NCBI GenBank assembly: GCA_030445745.1
Contig: JASUTE010000001.1
Location: 71,664 to 135,663, forward strand
DNA length: 64,000 nucleotides
DNA from: Candidatus Cloacimonadota bacterium
GTDB lineage: Bacteria; Cloacimonadota; Cloacimonadia; Cloacimonadales; TCS61
Direction: 5' to 3'
Below the pieces are notes generated by a model. That model was given only the letters and a program-made list of their open reading frames with translations. It searched no databases and was not told the DNA's origin. Positions 33,262 to 42,005 of the stretch are shown here, piece by piece. Both the position numbers and the translations under genes were made by a program. Positions within the stretch are counted from its first letter, which is position 1. The number at the start of each line of letters is the position of its first letter.

Positions 33262-34485
33262 ATGAAAAAAATACTAACAATTACAATAATAGTGTTAATA
33301 ACCGTAAATACTTTTGCCTATTTCGATAATTTTTCGGAAAACCCTGCTCTATATGCAAGCCGCCAATATTTTGAATTTTACTTTCCTGGCTATTCCCATA
33401 ATGTCAATGTATATAATTCTTTAATAAACTTAAGTGATCTGAGTATGTTCGAAAAAGACCATCAGCTTACCAATTCCGAAAAAGAAACATTAACAGAACG
33501 GGATTTGGATCTGGATGCCTATATCGATTTTAAACCCCTAAGTTTTGGCTACCAAAATTGGAATCTGGATATAGCAGTTTATGGAAAGCTGAATGCTAAT
33601 GTCTTAAAAAAAAAATATACTGAAATTATTTTTTATGGCAATGAAGATGAACATTATACTGCCAGCAGTGGTAAGGGGTCTTGGGGTATTTCTTTTGTAA
33701 AAACCAGAGCCTCTTATGCTTATGATAAATCTCTTCAACTAAGTTTTATTCCGGAATCCATCACTAAATTCAAATATTGGGATAATACTGTGAATTATGT
33801 GCGAGAAATGCCAATATATGTAGGTGCGAATTTAAACCTATACAATGCCTTAGCTTATGGTGAGGTAACCAAGAGCGAGCAAAAATTTGGTACCTGTACC
33901 GATAGCACCTACTACAACTACGATATGCAATTTATCTATACAGATGACGAAACAGAATTGGCTAGCGCTGTTGGTTTTGGTTTGGGATTTAAAGCTAAAC
34001 TTCCCGAAGGCTGGTTTCATTTTAGTGTAGATGACCTGTTTGCTGAGTGGGAATATTCCAACCTTGCTGGGGCAGAATACCAGGGAACTTATGTAGATTC
34101 ACTACTCTACTTCGATGAGGATTATGAACCATTTGACGATAGCGTGGAAAATGATTCTTTGCGGGTAGATTTTAAAAAAGTACATATAAAACCTACAATT
34201 GTGTGGGGAGTGCAGCATAGGTTGTATAAAAAAGTGCACGGACTTTTTAAATATACCTCTTCCGATTATAAATGGGAAGGGACTGAATTCGGAATTTATA
34301 TGAAGCCTCTTCCATGGCTACCTTTGCAAACCTCTGTTGGGTTTGGCGAAGATACTCGTTGGAATTTTGGATTGGGAATAGATTTAGCAAATTTCGAATA
34401 TACAACTGCAATTACATTTATGAACGGCCTTTTTGCCAAATCACGGGGAATAGGTGTAAGTTCTGGAATAAAATTTAAATTTTAG
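33262..34485 (+). CDS. Putative outer-membrane beta-barrel protein
   Basis: About 407 residues; of three adjacent start options (GTG 33256, ATG 33259, ATG 33262) the last is best spaced from AGGAAG. Signal peptide KKILTITIIVLITVNTFAY is followed by a segment NFSENPALYASRQYFEFYFP, which resembles the N-terminus of DUF5723-like barrels. The remainder has alternating hydrophobic strands with many aromatic residues (FGLGIDLANFEYTTAITFM) and ends in a strand with terminal Phe (GIKFKF), a Gram-negative outer-membrane signature. Partner of the preceding lipoprotein by proximity. Confidence 0.7.
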   Translation: MKKILTITIIVLITVNTFAYFDNFSENPALYASRQYFEFYFPGYSHNVNVYNSLINLSDLSMFEKDHQLTNSEKETLTERDLDLDAYIDFKPLSFGYQNWNLDIAVYGKLNANVLKKKYTEIIFYGNEDEHYTASSGKGSWGISFVKTRASYAYDKSLQLSFIPESITKFKYWDNTVNYVREMPIYVGANLNLYNALAYGEVTKSEQKFGTCTDSTYYNYDMQFIYTDDETELASAVGFGLGFKAKLPEGWFHFSVDDLFAEWEYSNLAGAEYQGTYVDSLLYFDEDYEPFDDSVENDSLRVDFKKVHIKPTIVWGVQHRLYKKVHGLFKYTSSDYKWEGTEFGIYMKPLPWLPLQTSVGFGEDTRWNFGLGIDLANFEYTTAITFMNGLFAKSRGIGVSSGIKFKF

Positions 34486-34493
34486 GAGGTTTT

Positions 34494-34673
34494 ATGCCAA
34501 TTATCACAATGGAGAATGCAGGAGAATTAACCCTTCAGCAGAAGAAAGATTTAATTAAAAAATTCACCGATGCGGTTGTGGAAGTTACTAAAAAGCCAGC
34601 CTCAGCAGTTTATGTAAGAATCGATGAAGTGCCGCGTACCAATTTTGGTATTGGAGGAAAAGCTTTAGATTAA
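34494..34673 (+). CDS. 4-oxalocrotonate tautomerase-family small enzyme
   Basis: 59 residues: MPIITMENAGELTLQQKKDL, then KKFTDAVVEVTKKPASAVYV and RIDEVPRTNFGIGGKALD. Pro2 (Pro1 after Met removal) is the catalytic base of the family, and the VRIDEVPRTNFGIGG segment is the family's typical core. Such proteins assemble as hexamers. Preceded by AGGAGGT at 6 bases. Its stop codon overlaps the stop codon of the converging membrane protein gene. No pathway link in the neighbourhood. Confidence 0.9.
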   Translation: MPIITMENAGELTLQQKKDLIKKFTDAVVEVTKKPASAVYVRIDEVPRTNFGIGGKALD

Positions 34674-36622
34674 AGTAGTCCCCATTTACGGCGGAGAAAC
34701 AGTTCTAAACAAAAACAGAATAAAAATAGAGCGATTATATACCACTTTTTGTAAAGAGGTATTTGTTGCTCTATTTTTTGGGTTTTAATCTGGGCTTTCT
34801 GAATAGATAGCTGTTTAAGGTCATGGTAGACACTACCATCACTGATATGGCTCACATAGTTCAAATTATTGCGATTGAAACCTAAATTGAATTTTTCCAA
34901 TTGGGCCTTCTGCACAATAAATTCACCATTAGCCTGTAATTTATAGCGGTTATCTGAAACCTGAAATTTATAGTGCCCTGGCTCTAAGTTACCAGTAAAG
35001 TTAGCTACAAATCTATCTTGCTGTGGACTCATATAAACTTGCGCTATTTTTTCGTCATCTTGGTTAAAAAGTTCTGCCTTAGCTTCCAAATCTTGAATTA
35101 AATTATAAGCTTCATCGTATGCTTGCAAAAATATATCTATCTCTTCACCTTGGATATAGCTATTTTGACTGGGATATGCAATAAATCTGTCGGTTTCGCT
35201 GCTACCAAGCCATTGCAAAATATCTGAAAAGAATTGATGGAAATTGGCATTTTCCACTTCCATTTGCCACTGCCAAATATCGTGGAATAAAAATTCCAAC
35301 ACTTTGCCTTTGAAAAAATAATTAAACAAAATTGCTGGTGATTTCTGCTGATTGTTGAACTCAGCCAAAACCTGGCTCTGGGCTTTAGGCTTGGCAAAAT
35401 AGTAGGCTAAAGGAGCAATTTTAACTTGTTGAGAACGCCAAAGCTGAAAAGTAGTGAATTGATCTGCCTCATTAGAAATCCGTACACTACTTTTGCGTGC
35501 TGACTTAAATGAACTTCCTAAAATCGTGCTAAACTCTGCTGCTAAAGGTTTACCTATACTCAAAAGTGAATTCCCGTTTTTTAGGAAGTTTTCTACAAAA
35601 TCCAAATTTTCTATTTTTAAAGTTCCATTATTTATTATTATCAAAACGTTAGTTTTAGCTAAATTTTCCGGTGAGAGTTGGAACGGATATTTTTCGGGAA
35701 TAATGGTCTGATATTGCCAATTTTCTTGTCGTTTAATACAATCTTTCAAAAATTTCACATCCCAGTTAAGCTTATCGCTTAAAATTGTGATCTTAAAATC
35801 TCTTTTACTTACTTGCACAGCACCATAATAGAAATTATTTTGTTCGTTTGTTTCGTTTATTTTTTCACTGCTTATCTTCACTGTTAAACGTTTTAATCCC
35901 GTTTCTTGAAAAGCATGCTCGAAATTTATTTTATCAAAACTTTTTTGAGAAAAATCACATTCTTTTTGAGCTACAGTTTTCCCATCTACCTGCAGTTCAA
36001 CCTCTGCCATGCCTTTAAAATGGGAGGCTACTGCTGTAACCACTATCGGGTTAACTTCATCTTGCAGCGCTTTTGTATTGTGCTGCACTTCTTCTATACT
36101 CAAATCTTCATAAACCAAATTTTGATTTGGATAATACACATCTATGGGTATTTGTAAAGATTGTAATTGTTCTAACTCTTCATCTTGAAACCAGCCATCA
36201 GAGAATAACAGGATAGTTTTGGTATTAGATAAATCCTCCTGCTTTTGCAACTCAGCCATAGTTTTCAGCAGATAAGTTTTGTTGCTACTACCCTGTAATC
36301 CGTCGGCAAAAGTGTAGTTAACTACATTATAGTTTGCTTGCTTGTATTTTTTTTCTACTATTGGCTTAATGTTACTAAAATAGTTTCTCTTTTTTTCATC
36401 TATACTAGCTGAATTATCGGTTAATATTATTACTTTCTCGGGGTTAGAGCGCTTGCTTACATAATTCCAAATAGGATTAAGCAGAAATAAAAGTACAATG
36501 AAAAGTACTATTATTCGTAATGCCATTAGTAGATAACGTTTTACTGGTGTTAGCTGTGGCGTTGTTTTCCTATAAAAAAGCCAACCAATTGCGAATGCTA
36601 ATATCAATGCTAAAAAAATCAT
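34670..36622 (-). CDS. VWA-like membrane protein (BatA/GATase-like family), unknown function
   Basis: 650 residues: N-terminal membrane helices (IFLALILAFAIGWLFY and LMALRIIVLFIVLLFLLNPI), then a von Willebrand-type domain starting with KVIILTDNSASIDEK (a MIDAS-like D-x-S-x-S) and IVLLFSDGWFQDEEL, a long extracytoplasmic part with beta-sandwich features, and a C-terminal helix (KWYIIALFLFCFCLELFLRR). The layout resembles the large 'membrane protein with VWA and glutamine amidotransferase-like fold' seen in Bacteroidetes. Stop codon shared with the tautomerase gene. Overlaps the radical SAM gene by 4 bases. Confidence 0.65.
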   Translation of the reverse strand: MIFLALILAFAIGWLFYRKTTPQLTPVKRYLLMALRIIVLFIVLLFLLNPIWNYVSKRSNPEKVIILTDNSASIDEKKRNYFSNIKPIVEKKYKQANYNVVNYTFADGLQGSSNKTYLLKTMAELQKQEDLSNTKTILLFSDGWFQDEELEQLQSLQIPIDVYYPNQNLVYEDLSIEEVQHNTKALQDEVNPIVVTAVASHFKGMAEVELQVDGKTVAQKECDFSQKSFDKINFEHAFQETGLKRLTVKISSEKINETNEQNNFYYGAVQVSKRDFKITILSDKLNWDVKFLKDCIKRQENWQYQTIIPEKYPFQLSPENLAKTNVLIIINNGTLKIENLDFVENFLKNGNSLLSIGKPLAAEFSTILGSSFKSARKSSVRISNEADQFTTFQLWRSQQVKIAPLAYYFAKPKAQSQVLAEFNNQQKSPAILFNYFFKGKVLEFLFHDIWQWQMEVENANFHQFFSDILQWLGSSETDRFIAYPSQNSYIQGEEIDIFLQAYDEAYNLIQDLEAKAELFNQDDEKIAQVYMSPQQDRFVANFTGNLEPGHYKFQVSDNRYKLQANGEFIVQKAQLEKFNLGFNRNNLNYVSHISDGSVYHDLKQLSIQKAQIKTQKIEQQIPLYKKWYIIALFLFCFCLELFLRRKWGLL

Positions 36623-37593
36623 AGGTATTGTTTTGCTTTCTTCTTTTTAAAGCTAAAATAATTTGTCTTTGAACAGAGAGTTATTGGCAGTTTTGTTATA
36701 TTTAATGTTTTTTTTAGAAATTTAGCATTTTTGTGGTTGAAACCAGTTAATAAAGAGATATATCGCGGATTTAAGAATAAAGTGTGATTTTTTTTATAGT
36801 TTCTAATAAGTTCTTGGCATAAAATGCGCCCTTTCACTATTTCTCCCAAAGCAGGATGATATGGACCAGCGATCACTTCGTCGATATCGGAATGTAGTCC
36901 TATTTTTATTATCTGAATATTATTCTGAGAAAATTTTTCACTTGCTTCTGCACAAATCGTTATTGCTTCAGACAGTGATAAAGGTTTATAAGCTCCATTT
37001 TTATACAAATTCTCTAATTCTGTATTGGCAAGTACCACAGTTGGGTAAAGGCGTACGTAACTTGGTTGTAGATTTGCAGTGATTTCTAATGTTTTTTCCC
37101 AGGTTGATGGCAGAAAACCCGGCAGACCTGGCATAAGTTGAATTCCAAGTTTAAAGCCATTTTCTTTTATCAATTGGCAGCTGGTCTGTGATGTTTGGGA
37201 ATTATATCCACGCTTGCTAGCAGTTAAAACATCATCTGAAAAGCTTTGAATTCCCAATTCTATCACAGTTACTTTATTTTGGCGTAGATTTGCCAAAATC
37301 GATTCGTCGATAAAATCGGGACGGGTAGATATGCGAATACCATTAAGCTTGGGAAGATAGGGTTGAACTAGAGCAAAATATTCCTTCTGTAAACTTAAAG
37401 GAAGGCTAGTGAAAGTACCTCCAAAAAAAGCTACCTCCTTCGTTGTTTCCAGGTTTTTTTTGCAAAAATCAGCTAATAACTGCTCAGCTTTTTCAAAATT
37501 AAAACCACTACTCTTTGTTATAGCTTTCTGATTGCAATACAGACATTGGAAAGGGCAACCTTGATGTGTGATGAAGAGTGGTAGAATCTTCAT
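36619..37593 (-). CDS. Elp3-like radical SAM protein
   Basis: 324 residues. CxxxCxxC cluster motif CPFQCLYCNQ at 13-20, FGGTFTSLP, then IRISTRPDFIDE and ELGIQSFSDDVLTASKRG-like segments; the C-terminal half has LYPTVVLANTELENLYKNG. This belongs to the Elp3/HemN-like radical SAM proteins, often found beside rnc. It overlaps the 3' end of rnc by one base. The substrate (RNA?) is unknown; the N-terminal acetyltransferase of Elp3 is absent. Confidence 0.85.
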   Translation of the reverse strand: MKILPLFITHQGCPFQCLYCNQKAITKSSGFNFEKAEQLLADFCKKNLETTKEVAFFGGTFTSLPLSLQKEYFALVQPYLPKLNGIRISTRPDFIDESILANLRQNKVTVIELGIQSFSDDVLTASKRGYNSQTSQTSCQLIKENGFKLGIQLMPGLPGFLPSTWEKTLEITANLQPSYVRLYPTVVLANTELENLYKNGAYKPLSLSEAITICAEASEKFSQNNIQIIKIGLHSDIDEVIAGPYHPALGEIVKGRILCQELIRNYKKNHTLFLNPRYISLLTGFNHKNAKFLKKTLNITKLPITLCSKTNYFSFKKKKAKQYL

Positions 37594-38327
37594 TATAGCT
37601 TTAATTTTGTACAGGCACTCTTAGCTGCCTGTTGCTGAGCTTCTTTCTTGCTATTGCCTTTGCCACTACCCCAAAGTTTTTGGTTAATGTAAACCTCTAC
37701 GGTAAAAGTTTTATCGTGATCTGGCCCGTTTTCCGAAATTATTTTGTATTCTGGTACTACCTGATACTTCGATTGAGTGAATTCCTGCAACTTGCTTTTA
37801 TAATTGGTCATATCTTCTTCCGCAAGAGGGGATTTGTAATTTTTCACAATAAATTTATGGATAAAATCTGCCGCAGCTTTGATATCACTATCTAAATAGA
37901 TGGCACAAATCAAAGCTTCCATAGCATCACCCAAAATAGACCTGGAAAGACGGCCTCCATTTCTTGCAGCTTCAGAGCTAAGTAAAATATATTTTCCCAG
38001 ATTAAATTCTTTAGCTTTTAATGCTAAAAATTTTCTAGAAACCAGTTTAGCTTTTAATTTAGAAAGATTTCCCTCGGTATAATGTGGAAATTTATTAAAG
38101 ATAAATTCTGCTACTATTAAACCTAAAATAGAATCTCCTAAAAATTCCATTCTTTCAAAAGCAGAGTATTTTTCTTCTTTACTGTGGTAGGAAGTGTGCG
38201 TAAGTGCCGCTTTTAACAAAGAAGAATCGGTAAAATGATAGCCGATAACTTCTTGCAATTGTTCTAAATTAGCAATTTCTTCGGTAGCTGTTTTATCCGA
38301 GATTAGCTGTTTTATTAAATTTTTCAA
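37593..38327 (-). CDS. rnc: Ribonuclease III
   Basis: Cleaves double-stranded RNA in rRNA maturation. 244 residues: RNase III signature FERMEFLGDSILGLIVAEF (~61-79), HTSYHSKEE, the second acidic centre LGDAMEALICAIYLD, and a C-terminal dsRBD (~170-243) starting YKSKLQEFTQSK and ending GSGKGNSKKEAQQQAAKSA. Complete. Follows fabF after a terminator-like hairpin (38341-38365). Confidence 0.96.
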   Translation of the reverse strand: MKNLIKQLISDKTATEEIANLEQLQEVIGYHFTDSSLLKAALTHTSYHSKEEKYSAFERMEFLGDSILGLIVAEFIFNKFPHYTEGNLSKLKAKLVSRKFLALKAKEFNLGKYILLSSEAARNGGRLSRSILGDAMEALICAIYLDSDIKAAADFIHKFIVKNYKSPLAEEDMTNYKSKLQEFTQSKYQVVPEYKIISENGPDHDKTFTVEVYINQKLWGSGKGNSKKEAQQQAAKSACTKLKL

Positions 38328-38340
38328 AACAAATAAAATT

Positions 38341-38365
38341 GGAAGGACGGGATAACCGCCCTTCC
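38341..38365 (-). terminator. Hairpin after fabF (terminator-like)
   Basis: On minus-strand RNA it is a 10-bp stem (GGAAGGGCGG with CCGTCCTTCC) with one G-U pair and a 5-base loop, then AATTTTATTT. On the plus strand the same pair is an A-C mismatch, so the hairpin evolved for the minus strand. It lies 8 bases after the fabF stop and 14 bases before the rnc start. Confidence 0.6.
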
Positions 38366-38372
38366 CATAGTT

Positions 38373-39614
38373 TTAATATTTTTTAAAGATTATTACCCCA
38401 TTATGTCCACCAAATCCTAAAGAATTGCTGAGCGCATAGGAAATTTCCAGATCATATTTACCTGAAATTGTATAGTCGAGATCGCAATCTGGATCGGGGT
38501 TTTCTAAATTAATAGTGGGGTGAATTTGCTGAGTTTGGATAGATTTACAACAAACTATTGCCTCTATACCGGCGGCTGCACCTAAAGTGTGGCCAACCAT
38601 CGATTTAGTGGAATTTATTTTCAATTTATAAGCATGCTCTCCGAACACATTCTTTATAGAAGCTGTTTCAATTTTATCGTTCAATGGTGTAGAAGTTCCG
38701 TGAGCATTAACATAATCGATCATTTCTGGTTTTAACCCAGCATCTTGTAGAGCCATATTCATCGCTCTGGTTCCGCCTTCACCATCGGGAGCGGGTGCAG
38801 TAATATGGTAAGCATCACAGGAAGCACCGTAACCCACTATTTCAGCATAGATTTTCGCTCCCCGCTTTTTAGCATGTTCCAATTCTTCCAAAACAAGTAT
38901 TCCAGCTCCTTCAGCCAAAACAAAACCATCGCGTTCAGCATCGAAGGGGCGACAAGCTTTCTCAGGTTCATCATTACGGGTACTGATCGCCTTCATAGAA
39001 GTAAAACCAGCTAACGTAAGCGGTGTAACTGCAGCTTCTGAACCACCCGCAAGAATTATATCGGCATCTCCGTATTGAATAGAACGATAAGCTGTGCCTA
39101 AAGCATGGTTTGCTGAAGCACAGGCAGAAGTAATATTAAAATTTATTCCACGTAGTTTGTATTCAATAGCTACCTCTGCGGGAGAGGCGTTTGATATCAT
39201 TTTAGGTACGAAGAATGGGCTAATCCTTTTGGGGCCTTTCGTCACCATTTTTCTTGCTTCAGTTTCGAAGGTATACATACCACCAATTCCAGAGGAAATA
39301 ATAACTCCCGCTTTGTCTCTATTAAATTTTGCTTCCAATAGTTTGGCATCTTGCAGAGCTTCTTTGGCAGCTACAAGAGCAAATTGGGTGTAACGGTCTA
39401 ATTTTTTTATTCGTTTTCGTTCGAAATGATCTTTCGGATCGAAGTGCTTTACCTTGCCTGCTATATGACTGGCATAATCATCGGTTATTTCAAAGCGTTC
39501 GATTCTTTTAATTCCGCTCTTGCCAGCTAATAAATTTTTCCATGTATCTTCGGTATTATCGCCTATGGCATTCAAGGTGCCTAATCCAGTAATAACAACC
39601 CTTCTTTTTGACAT
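38373..39614 (-). CDS. fabF: 3-oxoacyl-ACP synthase II
   Basis: Condensing enzyme of fatty-acid elongation. 413 residues with Cys-His-His triad: TSACASANHALGTA (~164-177), VNAHGTSTPLNDKIE, and KSMVGHTLGAAAGIE. Opening MSKRRVVITGLGTLNAIGDN is typical. Downstream of acpP across a 74-base gap containing a hairpin (39650-39675). Start preceded by only a weak ribosome-binding site, as often with distal fab genes. Confidence 0.97.
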   Translation of the reverse strand: MSKRRVVITGLGTLNAIGDNTEDTWKNLLAGKSGIKRIERFEITDDYASHIAGKVKHFDPKDHFERKRIKKLDRYTQFALVAAKEALQDAKLLEAKFNRDKAGVIISSGIGGMYTFETEARKMVTKGPKRISPFFVPKMISNASPAEVAIEYKLRGINFNITSACASANHALGTAYRSIQYGDADIILAGGSEAAVTPLTLAGFTSMKAISTRNDEPEKACRPFDAERDGFVLAEGAGILVLEELEHAKKRGAKIYAEIVGYGASCDAYHITAPAPDGEGGTRAMNMALQDAGLKPEMIDYVNAHGTSTPLNDKIETASIKNVFGEHAYKLKINSTKSMVGHTLGAAAGIEAIVCCKSIQTQQIHPTINLENPDPDCDLDYTISGKYDLEISYALSNSLGFGGHNGVIIFKKY

Positions 39615-39649
39615 TTTTCAATACCCCTTTTTGTAGTAGATAAAATTTG

Positions 39650-39675
39650 GGTGGAGTCTATAAAGAAACTCCACC
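39650..39675 (-). ncRNA. Intercistronic hairpin between acpP and fabF
   Basis: Perfect 8-bp stem GGTGGAGT (39650-39657) / ACTCCACC (39668-39675), loop of 10, with no T-run. On minus-strand RNA it starts 13 bases after the acpP stop and ends before fabF. It may be a partial terminator or a 3' stability element that gives acpP higher expression than fabF. Confidence 0.5.
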
Positions 39676-39688
39676 ACATCAATGTTAA

Positions 39689-39922
39689 TTAGTTTAATTT
39701 TTCTTTTAGGAATTCTATAGCTTTTCCTACAGTGGTGAGTTTCTCAGCTTCTTCATCTTCAATATCGATGTCGAACTCTTCTTCAAATTTCATGATCAGT
39801 TCAACAGTATCCAGGGAATCTGCTCCCAGATCTTCGATGAAATTAGCATCCATGGTAACTTCATTTTCGTCCACGCCTAATTCATCAACAATGATTTCTT
39901 TCACTTTTGCTGTTACATCCAT
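39689..39922 (-). CDS. acpP: Acyl carrier protein
   Basis: 77 residues, very acidic. Phosphopantetheine attachment Ser in [19 protein letters not shown]; helices I-IV as expected. Good ribosome-binding site TAGGAGG with spacing 6. Central fab-operon gene between fabG and fabF. Confidence 0.98.
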   Translation of the reverse strand: MDVTAKVKEIIVDELGVDENEVTMDANFIEDLGADSLDTVELIMKFEEEFDIDIEDEEAEKLTTVGKAIEFLKEKLN

Positions 39923-39941
39923 TATTTCCTCCTAATTTAGA

Positions 39942-40682
39942 TTACATTACTAAGCCGCCATCTACGCAGATGGTCTGGCCGGTTATATAATTTGCTTCTT
40001 CAGAAGCTAAAAATAAACACAAATTAGCCACATCGTGGGGGGTACCCATACGATTCAAAGGAATTACTTCGGCATATTTGTCAATAACTTCTTGGGAAAG
40101 ATTATCGGTCATCTCGGTTTTAATGAACCCAGGAGCAATTGCATTAGCACGAATATTGCGACTGGCAAATTCTTTAGCAGTAGATTTAGTTAAAGCAATT
40201 ATGCCTCCCTTAGAAGCTGCATAATTGGCTTGTCCAGCATTTCCCATAATTCCAATCACAGAGGCAATATTCAAAATAACGCCATTTTTCTGTTTCATCA
40301 TATAACGACTTACCTTTTGGGTACAGTTGAAGGTTCCTTTTAAATTTACATTTATCACTGCATCCCAATCTTCCTCTTTCATTCTCATCATTAAGTTATC
40401 TTTGGTTATGCCAGCATTATTCACCAGTATATCAATCTGCTTAAACCTTTTATAGATCTGTTTAAAAATATCAGTGATCTGTTGGGAGTTGGTTACATCT
40501 GCAATATAACCAGTAGCATCTTCTTGCAATTTATTCAATTTAGCCACAGCTTTGTCTATGCTATCTTGGTTTAAATCAAGGATTACAACTTTTGCTCCTT
40601 CAGAAGCAAATTTCTCAGCTATACTGTAACCTATACCACGAGCACCACCTGTAATAACTGCTACTTTATTCTCTAATCGCAT
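39942..40682 (-). CDS. fabG: 3-oxoacyl-ACP reductase
   Basis: NADPH-dependent reductase. 246 residues: Rossmann GGARGIGYSIAEKFASEG, NNAGITKDNLMMRM, catalytic Ser in NIASVIG and YAASKGGIIALTKSTAKEF (Tyr-x-x-x-Lys), then PGFIKTEMTDNL. Canonical SDR, closely spaced between fabD (13 bases) and acpP (19 bases). Confidence 0.97.
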   Translation of the reverse strand: MRLENKVAVITGGARGIGYSIAEKFASEGAKVVILDLNQDSIDKAVAKLNKLQEDATGYIADVTNSQQITDIFKQIYKRFKQIDILVNNAGITKDNLMMRMKEEDWDAVINVNLKGTFNCTQKVSRYMMKQKNGVILNIASVIGIMGNAGQANYAASKGGIIALTKSTAKEFASRNIRANAIAPGFIKTEMTDNLSQEVIDKYAEVIPLNRMGTPHDVANLCLFLASEEANYITGQTICVDGGLVM

Positions 40683-40695
40683 CCTTATTCCTTTT

Positions 40696-41997
40696 CTAAT
40701 TTAGGGTTTTAAAAAATATATCCATCAATCTGCGGTTCATATCGGAAGTTTCTAAACCGCTCTCTTTTAATCTTTTCATAATGTTGAAAGCATATTCGAA
40801 ATTTTCTTTATATTCTTCCAAGTCGGAATGGAATTTTGCTCGGTTTTCTATTGTGATATCGTAATCATTCTGAGAAATATAATCCAAAACTTTAATAATG
40901 GAAGCACGGGGTTTTAAATAGAAGTTTATAGGTTGTAGCTCCTCCGATAATTTATGATCGTTGTGGATCATTTTTTCTACCAGATCTTTCAGAACTACAC
41001 TCAATTCATCTTTTTTGCTTGTCACCTTTTCTATGGAATCATCGAACTTTTGTTTTAGGTTCTCAATAATTTTTGCTTTTACATCTTGCAAATCTTCCAA
41101 TTTACTAAAGCTAATTACCTTTACCTTGCGGTTGATTTTGCGCATCATCCCTGACAGTACTTTTTGGGGACCAAATTCAATAAACAGGTCAACTCCCTGG
41201 TCTATCAAAAATTCCATTGATTCCAGCCATCTCACCGAAGATGTTACTTGCTGTGCCAGATTTTGTTTTATTTTTTTTATATCGATGGTAGGTTGTGCAT
41301 CTACATTGGAAACCAAAGGAATATAGCTGGGGGTGAAGAAGATATTTTCCATCTCTTGGCTTAGCCAATCTGCCGCTTTTGCTATTAATGGCGAATGAAA
41401 AGGTCCTCCTACAACCAGTGGCACAATACGTTTAGCTCCTTCTGCTTTTGCCAGCTTGCAAGCTTCTTCTACACCAGTTTTACTGCCAGAAATAACTGTT
41501 TGTACAGGTGTATTGAAATTTGCTGCAATCACTGTATCTTTTTGGGAAGCAAGTTCGCAGATTTCTTGCACTTTACTCGGCTTTAAACCAATAATTGCTG
41601 CCATACCATATGGTTTGCCTTCATTCGCTTCTATCATAAATTGCCCACGTTTATATACTAAGTACATGGCATCTTCCAAGTTAAGTACATTGTTCGCGAC
41701 TAAGGCAGAAAATTCTCCCAAGGAATGTCCAGCAACAAAATCTGGTTCCAAATCCAGCTCAGCTTGCAAAGTGCGCAGTGCAGCAATGCTATGGAAAAGA
41801 ATAGCGGGCTGGGTAAAGCGAGTTTCTTTTAGCTTTTCTTCAGGGCCATTTATCATAATATCTGCTAAATTGATATCATTTTTTCTTTCGAAATTTTCCA
41901 TAATCTTTTGTAGTTGTTCATTATTTTCTATGAAATCCTGAGCCATGCCCACATACTGGGCACCCTGTCCTGGGAAAATAAAAGCTATTTTAGACAT
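40696..41997 (-). CDS. fabD: Malonyl-CoA:ACP transacylase with C-terminal extension
   Basis: 433 residues; the normal FabD length is near 310. The catalytic part has MSKIAFIFPGQGAQYVGMAQ, GHSLGEFSALVANNV (Ser nucleophile, ~90-104), RGQFMIEANEGKPYGMAAI, PFHSPLIAKAADWLS (His) and FIEFGPQKVLSGMMRKINR. Residues ~310-433 are an extra charged, mostly helical segment (KVTSKKDELSVVLKDLVEKM, then helices with ENFEYAFNIMKRLKESG). No other domain is recognised in it. The reading frame is continuous. Flanks: fabH 8 bases upstream, fabG downstream. Confidence 0.93.
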   Translation of the reverse strand: MSKIAFIFPGQGAQYVGMAQDFIENNEQLQKIMENFERKNDINLADIMINGPEEKLKETRFTQPAILFHSIAALRTLQAELDLEPDFVAGHSLGEFSALVANNVLNLEDAMYLVYKRGQFMIEANEGKPYGMAAIIGLKPSKVQEICELASQKDTVIAANFNTPVQTVISGSKTGVEEACKLAKAEGAKRIVPLVVGGPFHSPLIAKAADWLSQEMENIFFTPSYIPLVSNVDAQPTIDIKKIKQNLAQQVTSSVRWLESMEFLIDQGVDLFIEFGPQKVLSGMMRKINRKVKVISFSKLEDLQDVKAKIIENLKQKFDDSIEKVTSKKDELSVVLKDLVEKMIHNDHKLSEELQPINFYLKPRASIIKVLDYISQNDYDITIENRAKFHSDLEEYKENFEYAFNIMKRLKESGLETSDMNRRLMDIFFKTLN

Positions 41998-42005
41998 AAT
42001 TCCTC

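Noticed and set aside
41456-41941. Plus-strand 161-codon frame opposite fabD
   Set aside because: Shadow of fabD; no ribosome-binding site and no recognisable motif.
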